NCBI RefSeq assembly: GCF_009765865.1
Contig: NZ_LMUQ01000073.1
Location: forward strand, 71,608-135,607
Length of the DNA stretch: 64,000 bases
Direction: 5' to 3'
Source: Acidisoma sp. L85
Lineage (GTDB): Bacteria > Pseudomonadota > Alphaproteobacteria > Acetobacterales > Acetobacteraceae
The first letter of the stretch is position 1. Each line of letters starts with the position of its first letter. A program made the translations under genes and the position numbers. Positions 63,022 to 64,000 of the stretch are shown one piece after another. The notes beneath the pieces are model-generated. The model had not been told where the DNA came from, searched no databases, and saw only the letters and a program-made list of their open reading frames with translations.

Positions 63022-64000
63022 ATGAGACTTACCGAAACCGAAATGTGCGGCGCGGTCTTCCTCGGCGTGGCGCTCTTACTCGGCTTTTCAGCGGCGGCAC
63101 GAGCAGATGACGTGCTGTCCCAGGCGAAGGCGGTGGTCGCCGCCGCGACGGCGCCTGCATCAGCCTGGACCGGCCCGACCACGGGGCCCGTCGCGGCAAC
63201 AGGTAAAACCGTCGTGTATGTCGCAGCGGATCTTCGCAACGGCGGCATTCAAGAGGTTGGCGACGGCGTCAAGCAGGCGGGTGCCAAGATCGGTTGGACG
63301 ATCCGAGTGCTCGACGGGCAAGGGAGTATATCCGGCATTCAATCCGCTTTCGGCCAGGCCATGGCGCTCAAGCCCAATGGGATCGTCATCGGTGGCTATG
63401 ACGTCGTGCAAAATGCCGCGAGCATCCAGCAGGCGGTCGACCAGGGCATAAAGATTGTCGCCTGGCATGGCGGCCCGAAGCCGGGCGCGATGCCGGACGA
63501 GCATGTTTTCACCAATATCACGAGCGACAGCGCTAATGTGGCCAAGGTTGCCGCCGACTATGCGATTGCGATGAGCGACGGACATGCCGGCGTCATCGTC
63601 TTCACCGATAGTGCCTATGCGATTGCGCTGTCGAAAGCCCGGATGATGCGCGACGAGGTGAAACGTTGCACCGAATGCACGATCCTGTCCTTCGAGGACA
63701 CGCCGCTCGCGGATACCAGCACGCGCATGCCGCAGCTCACTACCTCTCTGCTGCAGCGTTATGGCGCGAAATGGACCTATTCCCTCGCGATCAATGACCT
63801 CTATTACGATTTCATGGGGCCGTCCCTCACCGACGCGGGCCGTGACCCGGCCGGGCCGCCCGTCAATATCAGCGCGGGCGACGGGAGCATCTCGGCCTAT
63901 GAGCGGATCCGGTCCGGTCAGTTTCAGGCGGCGACGGTGCCGGAGCCTCTGATCCTCCAGGGTTGGCAGGTGATCGACGAGCTCAATCGTGCCTTCGCGG
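63022..64000 (+). CDS. Sugar-type ABC transporter periplasmic binding protein (3' end cut)
   Basis: The frame from the ATG at 63022 stays open to the last base of the window (326 codons visible), so the gene continues beyond it. It begins with a signal peptide (MRLTETEMCGAVFLGVALLL..., cleavage likely after ARA near residue 28). The mature part has the ribose-binding-protein-like pattern: YVAADLRNGGIQEVGDGV, a GIVIGGYD hinge, QQAVDQGIKIVAWHGG and YAIAMSDGHAGVIVF. GGGAG upstream of the ATG supports the start. It would be the receptor of a sugar or polyol ABC importer. The gene is divergent from the SDR gene. Confidence 0.87.
   Translation, partial: MRLTETEMCGAVFLGVALLLGFSAAARADDVLSQAKAVVAAATAPASAWTGPTTGPVAATGKTVVYVAADLRNGGIQEVGDGVKQAGAKIGWTIRVLDGQGSISGIQSAFGQAMALKPNGIVIGGYDVVQNAASIQQAVDQGIKIVAWHGGPKPGAMPDEHVFTNITSDSANVAKVAADYAIAMSDGHAGVIVFTDSAYAIALSKARMMRDEVKRCTECTILSFEDTPLADTSTRMPQLTTSLLQRYGAKWTYSLAINDLYYDFMGPSLTDAGRDPAGPPVNISAGDGSISAYERIRSGQFQAATVPEPLILQGWQVIDELNRAFA

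Noticed and set aside
1-64000. tRNA, rRNA, CRISPR arrays, integrases or phage genes
   Set aside because: I looked for them by eye and saw none; a tRNA scan would be needed to exclude them fully.

Overview
The window is GC-rich, densely coding chromosomal DNA with no rRNA, tRNA, CRISPR array or intact insertion sequence that I can see. Its gene content points to an alphaproteobacterium, most likely a member of the Hyphomicrobiales/Rhizobiales with a versatile or facultatively methylotrophic lifestyle. The hints are a phn C-P lyase cluster, an N-methylglutamate pathway cluster, a dimethylformamidase-type enzyme, an alphaproteobacterial type of PdxJ and many ABC, APC and SDR catabolic genes. The assignment below class level is an inference.

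Layout. 1-9553: a phosphonate module, phnDCE-phnGHIJKLMN on the minus strand, divergent from the regulator phnF on the plus strand. Two copies of a 15-bp palindromic site mark the promoters of the transporter part and the lyase part. 9854-17862: an APC permease, an SDR, a small-molecule kinase, a sugar-isomerase-like TIM barrel, a ferredoxin-reductase-like flavoprotein and a divergent LysR/SDR pair. 18088-19441: a cold-shock protein and a fatty acid desaturase, separated by a strong terminator. 19486-22955: both subunits of an N,N-dimethylformamidase-type enzyme, preceded by a formamidase-like cyclase. 23125-29326: a 2-oxoglutarate/Fe(II) dioxygenase overlapping pdxJ, a class A acid phosphatase, a lipase-like hydrolase, a purine nucleoside permease and a CPA2 antiporter. 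29396-32049: an MhqD/MhqO-like quinone-type pair with a LysR gene.

32115-44608 is a nitrogen-compound catabolic island. It carries an isochorismatase-type amidohydrolase and a glutamine-synthetase-like ligase, divergent from a creatininase-like hydrolase and an SDR. These are followed by a complete five-gene peptide-type ABC importer, a threonine (Ntn) isoaspartyl peptidase, a metallo-beta-lactamase-fold hydrolase and an agmatinase-family ureohydrolase. 44655-46265 is an exported serine beta-lactamase-like hydrolase.

46693-57053 encodes a complete N-methylglutamate route for methylamine: mgdABCD, an XRE-cupin regulator, mgsABC and gmaS, followed by an APC permease that may import the amine. 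The DMFase-type enzyme 25 kb upstream would release formate and a methylated amine, so the window may hold two parts of one route from N-methylated formamides to glutamate and C1 units. The dimethylamine-to-methylamine step is not present here. The right edge (59158-64000) has a gluconolactonase-like protein, an LctP-family permease, a gluconate-dehydrogenase-like SDR and the start of a sugar-type periplasmic binding protein gene that runs off the window.
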